NCBI RefSeq assembly: GCF_002994745.2
Contig: NC_037094.1
Span: 28,184,956 to 28,248,955 of the forward strand
DNA: 64,000 nt
From: Rosa chinensis
Lineage: Eukaryota > Streptophyta > Magnoliopsida > Rosales > Rosaceae
Reading direction: 5' to 3'
Made by a program: the position numbers and the translations under genes. The notes below the pieces were generated by a model. It did no database searches, was not told the DNA's origin, and was given only the letters and a program-made list of their open reading frames with translations. Below are positions 22,190 through 32,640 of this stretch, piece by piece. Position 1 is the first letter of the stretch; every line of letters begins with the position of its first letter.

Positions 22190-22226
22190 TTAGGAACACT
22201 AGCTTGTGAGAGATCACATGGGGAAC
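22190..22226 (-). promoter_or_regulatory. Conserved SAUR upstream block (SAUR6)
   Basis: GGAACACTAGCTTGTGAGAG then ATCACATGGGG, about 205-235 bp upstream of the ATG. A second related block sits at 22486-22535. Confidence 0.5.
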
Positions 22227-23478
22227 TTAAGCCCCACTTAGATTTCACTTGCAAATGATACCAAACTGTATATACTTGGATAGAAACTGATGTTCCCTAC
22301 CTCCTTTATCTACAGAAGACAAGAAGAAGACTAGGTACCACAAGTTTCAATATACCTAACAAACTGCATGTATATGTTGAAAGATATGCTAGGCTATGAT
22401 GAGCGGCTGTAGTGGTGAAGACTGAAGGACTATCATATTGTACATGAAATGAGTGGTCAAATGGATAGCAATGGGGGACACTGGGCGGCTTGTGAGAAAT
22501 CCTGAAATCACATGGGTTTGTTTTTGTCTTGCCATTCACGTAACTCATTATCCTCCCAGGAGATTTCAAATATGCTACTGAAGAAATTCTCTCCTTTTGT
22601 AGAAACATCAAAGTCTTCCGTTCCTTCTCTGTTCTCTATATAACTTGCAAGAGAAAGGGAGGCGACTTCTGAAGCGGGGAGCCATTAGCGTCACTAAAGG
22701 TTTTTCGTGTGAAGGTGGAAAATGTGGAGGTTATAGATTCTTTTATGTTAGTGTTTAACCAATAGAAATGGTACTTATTCAAAATTTCAAAATCCTTTGC
22801 GCGTATACGAAGCTTGAGCAAAATGTTGATGAATTAAATTTAAGCTACTAGGTGTATTGTTCATATGAAGGTTGCATACTTTAAGCTGCATACCAGCTTG
22901 AGAAATGTGCAGCTTCACTGTGTTGCCTCTAGTCTCAACAAGCCAAAAGAACAATGCATACAATTGGTTTGGTCAAATTAGAAATTTCCATTAATTGGGA
23001 GACTAGAAAAAATGGTTATTCACAATGATATTAGAAGAAAATGATGATATAAGAAAATGCATAATCTTTTTTATTTTTAATTGAAAAACTTTACCGAAAA
23101 GTAGTATGTCAAGATACTAGTGTATATAAGAAGCAACTGCAAGACATGAGAGGCGCCACTCCAAAGATCGGATCAAAGTATAGGAGCTCTAAATCTATGG
23201 GTGTTTTCAGTTTGTTAAAAAATGATATTATCATCTATGTAAATCCCCTTTAACTGCCTCAATTCAAGCACAATCTGAATTCATAAAAGTATGCTTTCGT
23301 TACATCCGATACCAGGAACTAAAGCCTTTGTAACATGATCTTCAAGTTCGCATAAAGATTATTCAAAAAATATTAACTTAGATAGGTGCCACAAGCAGCC
23401 AAATTTTTTTAGTTTAAAACCTTGGTTAAAACTTAAAACTAGCTGAGAGAGGACACGTGAGGCACGTGTGCTTTTGAA

Positions 23479-23523
23479 ATCCCACATCGAGAAACGGCAG
23501 CTAGATAATCCTGTTCATATAGG
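23479..23523 (+). promoter_or_regulatory. Orphan U6-type promoter (USE + TATA)
   Basis: ATCCCACATCG (23479-23489) matches the plant USE consensus exactly, better than the intact U6 copy does. TTCATATAGG (23514-23523) is the TATA box with the same spacing. The predicted start is 23544, as in the full gene. Confidence 0.85.
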
Positions 23524-23543
23524 CATAGCTTAGAGCATAACTC

Positions 23544-23660
23544 GTCTCTTTGGGGACATCTCTTAATTTGCATAGGCGGCAAATCTGTCTGTGTGGATTT
23601 ATCAAAGAATGAACCAGATGTAGGTCTATGTGTTGGGGAGCCTTGGATGTATACTTTTTG
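23544..23660 (+). pseudogene. U6 5' stub fused to unrelated sequence
   Basis: GTCTCTTTGGGGACATC (23544-23560) is the U6 5' stem-loop with two changes. After it the U6 body is replaced by CTCTTAATTTGCATAGGCGG and unrelated DNA. The first T-run that could stop Pol III is TTTTTG at about 23654-23659. If transcribed, the product would be an RNA of roughly 110 nt with a U6 5' cap-signal hairpin and a novel body. It may also simply be dead. Confidence 0.7.
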
Positions 23661-24510
23661 ACGGCTCATCATCATTTTTTATAAGAAGTTTATGTTTCGA
23701 GGCCCAAATCACATAGGAAAGCCTGAGGACGAGTTTGTGCGTCATATTTTGACTTTAATACGGACAAATAGAGCAATGTGAATGGTTGAAATAAGTCATC
23801 AAGTTCAAGAACCAATAGGAAAACGTCACCTAAGCACGCTAACCCTAATTCTTTTAGGTTTTGGATTTCCTACACGACAGGAAAGATGGAGGTAACCTCT
23901 AAGCATATAAAAGGAGATCAATAGGCAGCAGCTCTCTCTCTTCGTCCCTTTCTTTAGTTAGTTTTGTTTCTTCTATGTTTAACTAGTTTTTAGTAGTTAG
24001 GGGGCAGTTGAAACCCCTAGACATGATCGATAACATGCTTTGACATTTAATTTGTTTTCCAATTAATAAAGTTGAGGTTTTGTTTATTGATTTCTCATTG
24101 ATGAATTCTATGTTTGTATGCTTTGGAAGCCTACTTAGTATGCATGCTAGGGTTCTACTACTTTGATTGTTTGATGCCTGGATCAATAGTTGGATTCCTC
24201 AAATTATCTAGAAAAGTAATTGGTAGTTTTAACTAGCAAATAAACGAAACCCTAGGTTTAATGAGGAGCTAAGTTATTTCCGATGCCTATAGTGATTGCT
24301 CAAACTCTTTTCAAACTTAATGATCTCTGCATGTTTAATCTAATAAACGTACCTTTAGGTTGCATTGCTTGGGAACAGTCTGGGTGTAGAGCACTTCCTG
24401 CCTAGCGTACGTACAAAGTAAGAAAGGGTAATAGGTTGTGTTCAAGTGTACCGAGCCAACCTGAGCGTCTTCAACTAAGTTAATTGGTGGTAAATTGGAC
24501 AAAGTGTGTT
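23661..24510. other. Unclassified repetitive-looking DNA
   Basis: It contains a TATA-like and leader-like stretch (ATATAAAAGGAGATCAATAG, about 23904-23923), CT-rich DNA and a possible polyadenylation signal (AATTAATAAAG at about 24061). It resembles plant retroelement or long non-coding sequence, but I cannot place it in a family. Minus-strand frames here are short and unrecognised. Confidence 0.35.
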
Positions 24511-24519
24511 ATGTGTTGT

Positions 24520-25560
24520 AACGCCCCAAACTGCACCCCATCAGTTTAGGCACGTCACAGCGCCGCGTGTCCTTAAGACATAAACTGAAAGTTTTGTTTA
24601 CATCCTAAAAACCCGCAAGGCATTTTAGTTAAAACAAACCATAATTTATGAAATTCGAAACTCAGAGTTAAAATCGAAAGCGTGAAATAATTTGAGGTGT
24701 AAAACATTCTAAAAACTAAGTTATCTTTCTTTGAAGTCGAACTAAAGATCACAAGGCAAGAATAGTGTCAAAATACAACTCAAAAATGGCATTTTCACGA
24801 TTAACCAAAACATGGCTCATTGACGGTGTGGGTAAATGGTCGAAGAATAAGGCAATTGCAAGACAAACAATTCCGAGCAAGATTTCCAATAATAGAAGAA
24901 ATGTACCAAACACTAGGATATGAAATTGAAACCTTACGTGTGATTACAAAGTTTCAAAGACACTTAACATCGAACAATTATGCACACCCAGCATCCAAAG
25001 CTGTTGTAGGGGTGAGCTTTCGTCCTCGCTACTCAATAAGGACTCAACCCGACTAGGTTTGAAAACTATTTAATTTATTGGCCAGTATGCGAAAACCATG
25101 TATACGGATAAAAACCAAGATCAAATCATAAGGTAGAGATTTTTGTCTCAAAAACATTTGCGGGCCCAGAAAACACAAACCTGATGACCGGTCACTATGC
25201 CAACTACACCCTTACCAAGATTAACATCATAACTGGCAAGGAGTAGCGAAAGTGTCCATTTACGCCGTATCACCTAGAAATGGTGTCACACCTCACAGGA
25301 TGTAAGACACCATACCGTCCATACAGCCCCTCCGGAGGTTTAGGGGATCGAAACCCAAGGTAGTCACTATGCTCCACTCATTCTCAGGTCATCACACGAT
25401 ATCAAAACAATTGAAAACAAGCATGGCCATTAAGATATAAAAATCTTTAAATTCACAAAGAAAGCAATCACTATATATATATATATATATTTATTTATAT
25501 ATATACACACACGTTGTATATATGAAAGCCACTAATCGAGGAGAGTCATGAATTCCCTAC
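24520..25560. repeat. Possible gypsy-type LTR remnant
   Basis: TGTTGTAACGCCCC near 24514 and the long non-coding GC/AT mosaic after it (CTGATGACCGGTCACTATGC, CCTCCGGAGGTTTAGGGGAT) look like LTR and leader DNA of plant Ty3/gypsy elements. I cannot find paired LTRs, a PBS or coding domains, so this is a weak call. A 78-codon plus frame at 24820-25056 has no recognisable domain. Confidence 0.3.
25471..25512. repeat. (AT)n/(CA)n microsatellite
   Basis: An AT-dinucleotide run broken by TTTATTTA and ending in ACACACAC. Confidence 0.9.
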
Positions 25561-27387
25561 CTGATATTCCTGAAGTTTGAGCCTTTACTCCACGATGCTA
25601 GACAAACACCACCACTGCTTACAATCTCGGGTAACTGGAGATACGTCCAACAAATTTGATGTTAATTTCTTATTTCCATAAGCAACCTTTTTCTCAAGTT
25701 CATCATACTTAAGGGCGGGCTTACTCAAAATTCCATGATTTACCAATAACTACATGGTATAACCATAAAGGCACCCAAATTAATTTGTTTACGTTATTAG
25801 TATTTGGAGTCTTTATCCAAGCTTATAAATCAAGCTTACCTTACATTTGTTTTCAATTGGGCTGCTCAGTACTACACATATATTGACCGAAAACAATCTC
25901 TACATTTATAATTACTTATTCCAAATTGAACAAATCTGGTACTACATCCCTTTACATCCCTTTAAATTTGAAATAAAAGTTGAAGAAATCAATCTGATTT
26001 GAGGGATATACAAGATGAAGTAAAGGATATGAAATTGGAATATCGTAGGATGGAGGATAAAAAAAATATTTTTTTTTCCCCTTCATTTTAGCTCAAAATT
26101 GTTATTTTGGTTTTGCTTTCATCTAGTGGGGCAAACACACAAATCCTGCAAAGCATGCCGACCTTGACATCTTGTTGTCTTTGCTGTCCTTGTGTTTGAA
26201 CCTAAATTTAGCAATCGTCATAGAGTGCCACATTAGAGTAGAAGGTTGGTCATGACCAAAATCAAATAATGACTGAAGTAAAATTATGGTCGAGAACGAG
26301 ATATATATTCGATCATTCGGCGGAGAATGAGGATAATTAATTATTCAGCCAAAAAAGAGATATTCGGTTACTTGGCTGAAAACGAAGTATTCAGGGGGGG
26401 TGTATTGTATTTGGATTTGTGCAGATTTTTTTTAAATGACAGACTTTTTGAAAAGTCCACAGACTCTTTAAAATGTTAATAGACTGTTATGGATTTCTTA
26501 AAACCATTGATTTTAGCAACAGACTTTTATTGATTCATGAAAATCTATATACTTTATTATGAATGACTTCTACAGATTTCCTAGGATGTACAAAATATAA
26601 AAACAAAAACAAAAACAAAAACAAAAACAAAAAACAAAAAATAAATAAAACAAATGCAGCCCAACACACAAAACAGAATAATAACTTGTTGTCTCTTCAA
26701 TGCTCCAGTATCTTCTAACAGAAATTGACTCAAATAAATGATTGTTAGTCTGTCTAGCGAGTTTGTTCTCATCCCTAATCTCCAACAACATAAATATACA
26801 ATATAGATCACTTGATGTTTATGGTTAATTATTCTCATCAATTTTGTTTTCACTGATTAACATATATTGTAGCAATATTGGTCAATGTCTTGATCTATAA
26901 TCAATCAATTAAAATTCAATTGTTCAACCTTTTTTTGAACCATAATATAAATTCAAATTAATGAGAATAATTAATTAATAAGATAAAATTTAGTATGGTT
27001 CAAGGTCTTAGGGTTAGACCACAATATTTGAGTTTTAGGGTTTCATAAATCATTTTTATTGCTATTAGGGTTCGAAGTATCACAATTGAAAAAACAAAAC
27101 AAAACAAAAATCACATTTAACAACTACAATGAACATGTTGGGTATCAAAAAAGGTTAATATCATAAGAGATTAGAGAAAAGACAAAAAATTAAGAAAGAG
27201 AGATGATGAAGGACAAACTTCTTCGTGCGTAGAGAGAAGAACTTTGATAGACCTTTTTTTTTTTTTTTTGAAGAGGAAACTTTGATAGACTTTTTGAAAT
27301 CTTTGGTCTGGAGGCTGGAAAATTATTGGAGTTTGGTATGTATAGCTATGGTACTTAATTTCCTTCCTGCACCCCATCTTGTTCCAT
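25561..27387. other. AT-rich region without genes
   Basis: Nothing recognisable beyond simple repeats: an (AAAAAC)n run at about 26600-26640, which creates chance Phe/Val-rich minus frames, and a G-run at 26395-26401. Confidence 0.5.
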
Positions 27388-27815
27388 CACTACTAGAAAA
27401 ATGGTCATTTACGGCCCACAATGAGCGCCGTAAATGACAAATTACAGCACACAAAAACGCGCCGTAAATGGACATGCCGTAAAAGACAAACATCTTTTAC
27501 GGCGTGTTTCCAGATTGCCGTAAAAGACCCCACGAGCGCGCCATGAAAGATATAAAAGAGCGCCGTAAAAGGTTTCAGAAATTCTTAATTTCGATTTTGA
27601 AACATTAAAGCGCGCCGTAAATGACCAATAAGTGCGCCGTAATTGATCACACAAGCACGCTGTAAGAGAGAAAAAATGAGCGCTGTAAAAGAGTTTTAAA
27701 ATTTTTTTATTTCAATTTTCAAATTGGAAAGCACGCCGTAAGTGATATATGAAGCACGCCGTAATTAATTAACAAGCTTGTTTTGATTGATTAACAAGCA
27801 CACCGTAAATGTGGT
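27388..27815. mobile_element. CACTA (En/Spm) transposon terminus
   Basis: It starts CACTACTAGAAAAATGGTCA, the canonical CACTA terminal motif. About 14 copies of a subterminal GCGCCGTAAA-type motif follow in both orientations (for example GCGCCGTAAATGAC, TTTTACGGCG, CACGCCGTAAGTG), as expected for transposase-binding subterminal repeats. The motifs stop near 27807, where copia coding sequence begins. The partner terminus (reverse complement of CACTACTAGAAA) is not in the window. No transposase is present. Confidence 0.88.
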
Positions 27816-28554
27816 CGTAAGGATATATTTAAGACGCGTAACATTTGCATATAGAGGTGAGCTACTTAAGGGTCCGGCTGCATATAGACGTTTGGTTGGA
27901 TGGCTTATATATCTTACAGTCACAAGACCCGACATTACCTATTCTATTCATGTTCTTAGTAGATTCAACCGCGTCAACCTCATATGGATGCTGCACTTCG
28001 AGTTGTCATATATTTGAAATCCTCTCCTAGCCAAGGTTTGCTTTTAAGTTCCAATAGCAATTTGAATTTGAGAGCTTTTTGTGATTTAGATTGGGCGGGT
28101 TGTCCTATTACTCGTCGGTCTACTACTGGATATTGTGTTTTCTTAGGAGATTCTTTGATCTCATGGTGTACCAAAAGACAAAAGACGGTCTCATTGTCTA
28201 GTGCCGAGGCCGAGTATAGAGCAATGGCTGGTACATGTTGTGAACTCACTTGGCTACAATATTTGTTTACTGATTTGCATATGCCTATTTCTAGACCTGC
28301 TATTTTGCATTGTGATAATCAAGCAGCTCTACACATAGCCACAAACCCAGTTTTTCATGAGAGAACACGTCACATTGAAATGGATTGTCATTTTATTCGA
28401 GACAAGATATTGAATGGTTCAGTTAGCACCAAATACGTTGGTTCTTTACAATAGTTATCATATATATTCACAAAGGCATTGGGCAAAGACAAGTTCAAAG
28501 CATTGTTATGCAAGTTGGGAGTGCTTGATATTCACTCTCCAACTTGAGGGGGAG
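27816..28554 (+). pseudogene. Ty1/copia pol 3' fragment: RT C-terminus and RNase H
   Basis: Begins within RT with YRRLVGWLIYLTVTRPDITY, then after a frameshift near 27960 continues [13 protein letters not shown] and the RNase H domain: the FCDLDWAG acidic motif, [21 protein letters not shown], and [17 protein letters not shown]. An in-frame TAG at 28452-28454 separates this from the IFTKALGKDKFKALL tail. The end CTTGAGGGGGAG (28542-28554) is the polypurine tract. Gag, protease, integrase and most of RT are missing, so it is a 5'-truncated relic. Confidence 0.93.
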
Positions 28555-28727
28555 TGTTAAGAATATTTTGTAATTAATATTGTAATTATGTGTATCTTTA
28601 GAAGATTATTGTAATATTCCTTGTATCCCTAACTTGTAGGGATTTACTTGTTGTACAAGAACCTTGTCTGTATATAATTTTCTAGTATCAATGAGAATAT
28701 TATTTCACCTCAAATATTTTTCTTACA
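28555..28727 (+). mobile_element. 3' LTR of the truncated copia element
   Basis: It runs TGTTAAGAATATTTTG to TATTTTTCTTACA, 173 bp, directly after the polypurine tract, with a TATATAATTTTC promoter-like segment near its end. No 5' partner is found, so the TSD cannot be tested. SAUR 3'-flank sequence resumes from about 28790. Confidence 0.85.
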
Positions 28728-28970
28728 GGGTCAAGAACCCTTATTTAAATTACAAAAGAGAGTGTGAATATCATCTCCATGATGAAAAATAAGACAATAA
28801 AGTTGATTAGGATTTGAAATATATTTATATTCGCATATATTCTAGAAAACAAGAAAGTTTTACATAGGATTAAAAGACAGAACTTGACAATCCTTGTGTT
28901 CAAAATTTGGAGTCTTATGAACTTTAGACCAATTGCTTTAGAGAGTATATCGTATATACAATGTTCTCAT

Positions 28971-29237
28971 TGCTAAGCAATGAAACTGATGAAACTGATT
29001 TACCTTGATTTCTCTTTCTGTATTGATGTTGATATCTGTTTATCTTGATTATTGCTTGATCTTAGGATGTCATGATCTAAACTAAAAATCTTTAGAATCT
29101 AAACTGATCAGCAGTGCTTCAATTGTATTCATTGTAATGGCTGATCTTTAGGAACAAAACTGATCAGCAACCATGTATATATGATTGACATACTTCAATG
29201 AGAAACTAAGGAAAACGCTTTACTCAAATTCTCTTCA
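28971..29237 (+). repeat. 5' LTR of element A
   Basis: 267 bp, TG...CA bounded, carrying an extra GAAACTGAT copy relative to the 3' LTR. Confidence 0.95.
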
Positions 29238-29329
29238 TGGTATCCAGAGCCTTTGTCTAAACGACATCTCCTAAACTTTTCTTACTCAATTTTTTTTCCC
29301 TTTCCTACTCTCTGTTTACTCCCCTTCCC

Positions 29330-30731
29330 ATGGCTACCCCCGCCAACACCACCACCACCACCACAACCACATCAAACTTCCTCACCATCAAACTGGACCG
29401 TACCAATTACTCCTTATGGTTAGCCCAGATAACCCCCCCTCCTCAAAAACCGAAATCTCATGGGTTTTGTTGACGGAACAAAGCCTTGTCCTCCTGCCTT
29501 TCTTCGGAATGCAGCTAGCGAATTAACTGAGACTGTGAATCCTGCATATGAGGAATGGATAGCCACTGATCAAATGTTCCTTGGATGGATCAATGGCTCC
29601 CTTAAGCCTTCTGTCCTGGCCATCGTTTCCCGTTCCGTTGCTTCACACACTACTTGGACGTCTCTTGCACGTCGATATGCTTCACAGAATCACAACCGCA
29701 TTCTCCAACTTCACAGCAACCTCCTTCATACCACTAGGGGTAATCTTTCCATCTCTGATTACTTGGATAAGATTAATCAAGTTGCCGACTCCCTTGCTTT
29801 AACTGGGCACCCGATTGATGACTCCAACTTGATTTCAATCATCATGAATAATGTCGGCCCTCTCTATGAGAACACTATTAGCTCCGCTCAAGCCCGTGAC
29901 ACCCCCATCACTTATGATGCCCTTGAAGCTTTGCTTTTGGGAGCTGAAAGTCGTCTGCAAAATCAAGCTCTTGTTGGAATGGAATCAAATCCCTCTGCCC
30001 TCTTCACCAACAACTTCCAAACTGCACCACTCCAAACTGGTGGCTCTCGTGGACGCGGCTCGTTCTCTGGCTCTCAAAGAGGTTGTCCCACCTTTCATGG
30101 CCGTGGCTCCTTCTCTGGTCCTACCACATATGGACGTGGTTCCAGCTCCCGCTTTCCATCCCGTGGTGGTTCTATTCTTGGTCCAGCTCCATCTTCTCGA
30201 TCTACCTATGATTCACGCGGCCCATGCCAAATCTGCAATCGCAATGGTCATACAGCCATTGATTGCTTCCATCGACTCAACATGGCTTATGAAGGTCGAA
30301 CACCAAGCACCCGTCTCTCTGCCATGGCTACAGCTACAACCTCTCCCCATGATTCCTCTGCTTGGCTCCTAGACACCGGCTCAAATACCCACATCACCAA
30401 TAATCCTCAAACATTAACAAATCCTCGCGAATACCATGGTTCTGACATGGTTGGCGGCGTTGTGTCTGGTCAAGGTTTGCATATTTCAAAAATTGGAAAT
30501 ACATCTCTTCCTTCTTCCCACTCTCCTATAACTCTTTATGATGTTCTTTATTGCCCACATGCCTCTGCAAATATCCTTTCTGCTCATAAATTGCTTTCCG
30601 ATAACTCATGCTATATTCTAATGTTTCCCAATGCCTTTTATGTCAAGGATCTGAGCTCAGGGAGGACGCTTTTGGTTGGAGGGTCAGAATAATAATGGAT
30701 TCTATCCTGTCAGTCATGTTCCATCATCATC
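29330..30731 (+). pseudogene. Element A gag-protease, frameshifted
   Basis: The natural ATG at 29330 (MATPANTTTT) leads into FLTIKLDRTNYSLWLAQI, but a C7 tract at about 29431-29437, one C too many, shifts the frame. The rest is open from 29460 to 30692. It has a UBN2-type gag region (SDYLDKINQVADSLALTG), a Gly/Ser/Arg-rich stretch, a CCHC zinc knuckle CQICNRNGHTAIDC, and the protease active site WLLDTGSNTHI. A second frameshift near 30675 ends the frame at GGSE; the other frame continues to the LARD insertion point (30731). Confidence 0.93.
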
Positions 30732-31205
30732 TGTTAACGTTAGTGATCCGTGGGATCTCTAGTTAGCTTTAGAGAGAGAGAGTGACACGAGATGTATAGT
30801 GGTTCGTCTCCTGCCTTAGCGGGAAACTACGTCCACTTGAATGTTACACTAGTGTGTTGAGCCTTGCGGCCTAAGGGGATTACAAAAGATGTAATGGAGT
30901 GTCTGTTTAAGCGGGAGGAGACATTCCTTTTATAGGTGAAGAAAGCCATCTCCTTTACATTTTCTTAGATGTGGGATGCAAAACCACTATTCTAGTCTTA
31001 GAAAGGCCTATTATGGAGGCAACTTGGCAAGGCCACCTTCCCGGAAACGTATTTGCGACTTCCGGATACCGTAGCGTAGCTTGAACATAGGGCTACAAGA
31101 TGCAAGTAGCGGTTGGGCCTCACCATGGCTTGTGGGTGTCCCAAAGAGGGTGTTACTTATGCTTGGTGAGATAGCAAACTAGTCATGCTAGTAGAGGTAT
31201 CTACA
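30732..31205. repeat. Left LTR of nested LARD
   Basis: 474 bp with a short (GA)6-like tract at 30770-30781. Confidence 0.92.
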
Positions 31206-31750
31206 AGTCACCAAAGTCCCCAAGTAAGAGGAGCTTCTTGGTTAGGGAGTTATAATCATGAAGTCATCAAGCATAAGTAACCGGGAGGCACGGAGCCCCT
31301 ACAAGTCCCCGAACTCAGTAAGCAAGAAGGGACTTGTTAACCTGCAAAACAAAGACAAAAAAAACAGGCATATGTAGGATGCTCGTTGCATTGGGCAACA
31401 AATGTGAGTTGCACTTATATGCGTTGGCATATATAAACGTATGGGGTGCATGATACATGTTGATATATACACGCGAATGGCACCGAGTACGATCGATTAT
31501 GACGTACAAACTCGAGAGCGCGTATGGTCGTGTGAGCATATGGATTGCATATGATAAATGTAAGTTGTATGAGCGCTGCGAAGGTAAGCGTTTGTAATTC
31601 ATGAATGATGAATACGATAACGCTTGTGTATTTTTGGTTGTCGCTCGTATTAATGGAACGCGAAAAGAATTCAATTTGTCGCAAGCGACAAATGGTAGAA
31701 GAATTCAATGTTCTATTAACATGTGGTGTGTCGAGTAGACATGAGTGTAA

Positions 31751-32640
31751 AGCTCGAGGACTGCCGGGAAGGCATGAGCGGAAAGCTTGTGAGCGGGAAA
31801 CTCGGGGTTGCTGGGAAGGCATGAGCGGGAAGCTCGTGGGTTGCCGAGAAGGCATGAGAGGGAAGCTCGTGGGTTGCCAGGGAAGGCAAGAGCGGGAAGC
31901 TTGTGGGTTGCCGGGAAGGCATGAACGGAAGCTCAAGGGTTGCCGGGAAGGCATGAGCGGAAGCTCGTGGGTTGCCTGGGAAGGCATGAGCGGGAAGCTC
32001 GTGGGTTGCCGGGAAGGCATGAGCAGAAGCTCGTGGGTTGCCGGGAAGGCATGAGCGGGAAGCTCAAGGGTTGCCGGAAAGGCATGAGCGGAAAGCTCGG
32101 GGGTTCCGCGAAGGCATGAGCGGAAGCTCGGGGGTGCCGCGAAGGCATGAGTGGAAGCTCGTGAGCGTGAAGCTCAAGCGTGCCACGAAGGCATAAGTGG
32201 TAAGCTCGTGGTGCCCGGAAGGCATGAGCGCGGAAGCTCGGGGATGCCACGAAGGCGTGAGTGGGAAGCTTGGGGGTGCCGAGAAGGCATGAGCGGAAGC
32301 TCATGGTGCCGGGAAGGCATGAGCGCGACAGCTCGGGGATGCGGAGAAGGCGTGAGTGGAAAAGCTCTGCGGTGCCGCTGGGCATGAGCGCGGAAGCTCG
32401 GGGATGCCGCTGGGGCGAGACCATGACAGCTCGGAGGTGCCGCTGAGGCGAGAGCGTGAGAGGTAGTGGATGCCGCTGAGCCGAGAGCACGACAGCTCGG
32501 TGGTACAGCTGCGGCGAGAGCGTGAGAGCTCATGGATGCCGTTGAGGAGAGAGCATGACAGCTCGGCGGTGCCGCTGCGGCGAGAGCGTGAGAGCTCGTG
32601 GATGCCGCTGAGGCTTTAACGGGTAGCTCGAAGGTGATGC
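31751..32640. repeat. Minisatellite, unit about 33 bp, roughly 27 copies
   Basis: The unit is GCCGGGAAGGCATGAGCGGG plus AAGCTCGTGGGTT with variants. In the second half it drifts to GCTGAGGCGAGAGCGTGAGA plus GCTCGTGGATGCC at the same period. Minus-strand frames reading Met-Pro-Ser-Arg-Gln-Pro repeats are artefacts of this array. Confidence 0.9.

Larger units (their letters stand above)
21268..23560. repeat. Segmental duplication, copy 2 (SAUR6 + upstream + U6 promoter)
   Basis: The counterpart of 8211-10360, colinear throughout. It retains an intact SAUR (unlike copy 1) but has lost the U6 body (unlike copy 1). It has an extra segment at about 22730-22990 that copy 1 lacks. Confidence 0.88.

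Noticed and set aside
24820..25056. 78-codon plus-strand frame in the 24-25 kb region
   Set aside because: No recognisable motif; it sits in LTR-like non-coding sequence.
26395..26560. Possible MITE beginning with a G-run and GTATTGTATTTGGATTTG
   Set aside because: No inverted partner or target duplication could be found nearby.
31751..32640. Direct repeats of about 33 bp that could be mistaken for a CRISPR array or for a Pro-rich protein on the minus strand
   Set aside because: The copies are contiguous with no unique spacers, in a plant LTR element. The Met-Pro-Ser-Arg-Gln-Pro frames only translate the repeat.
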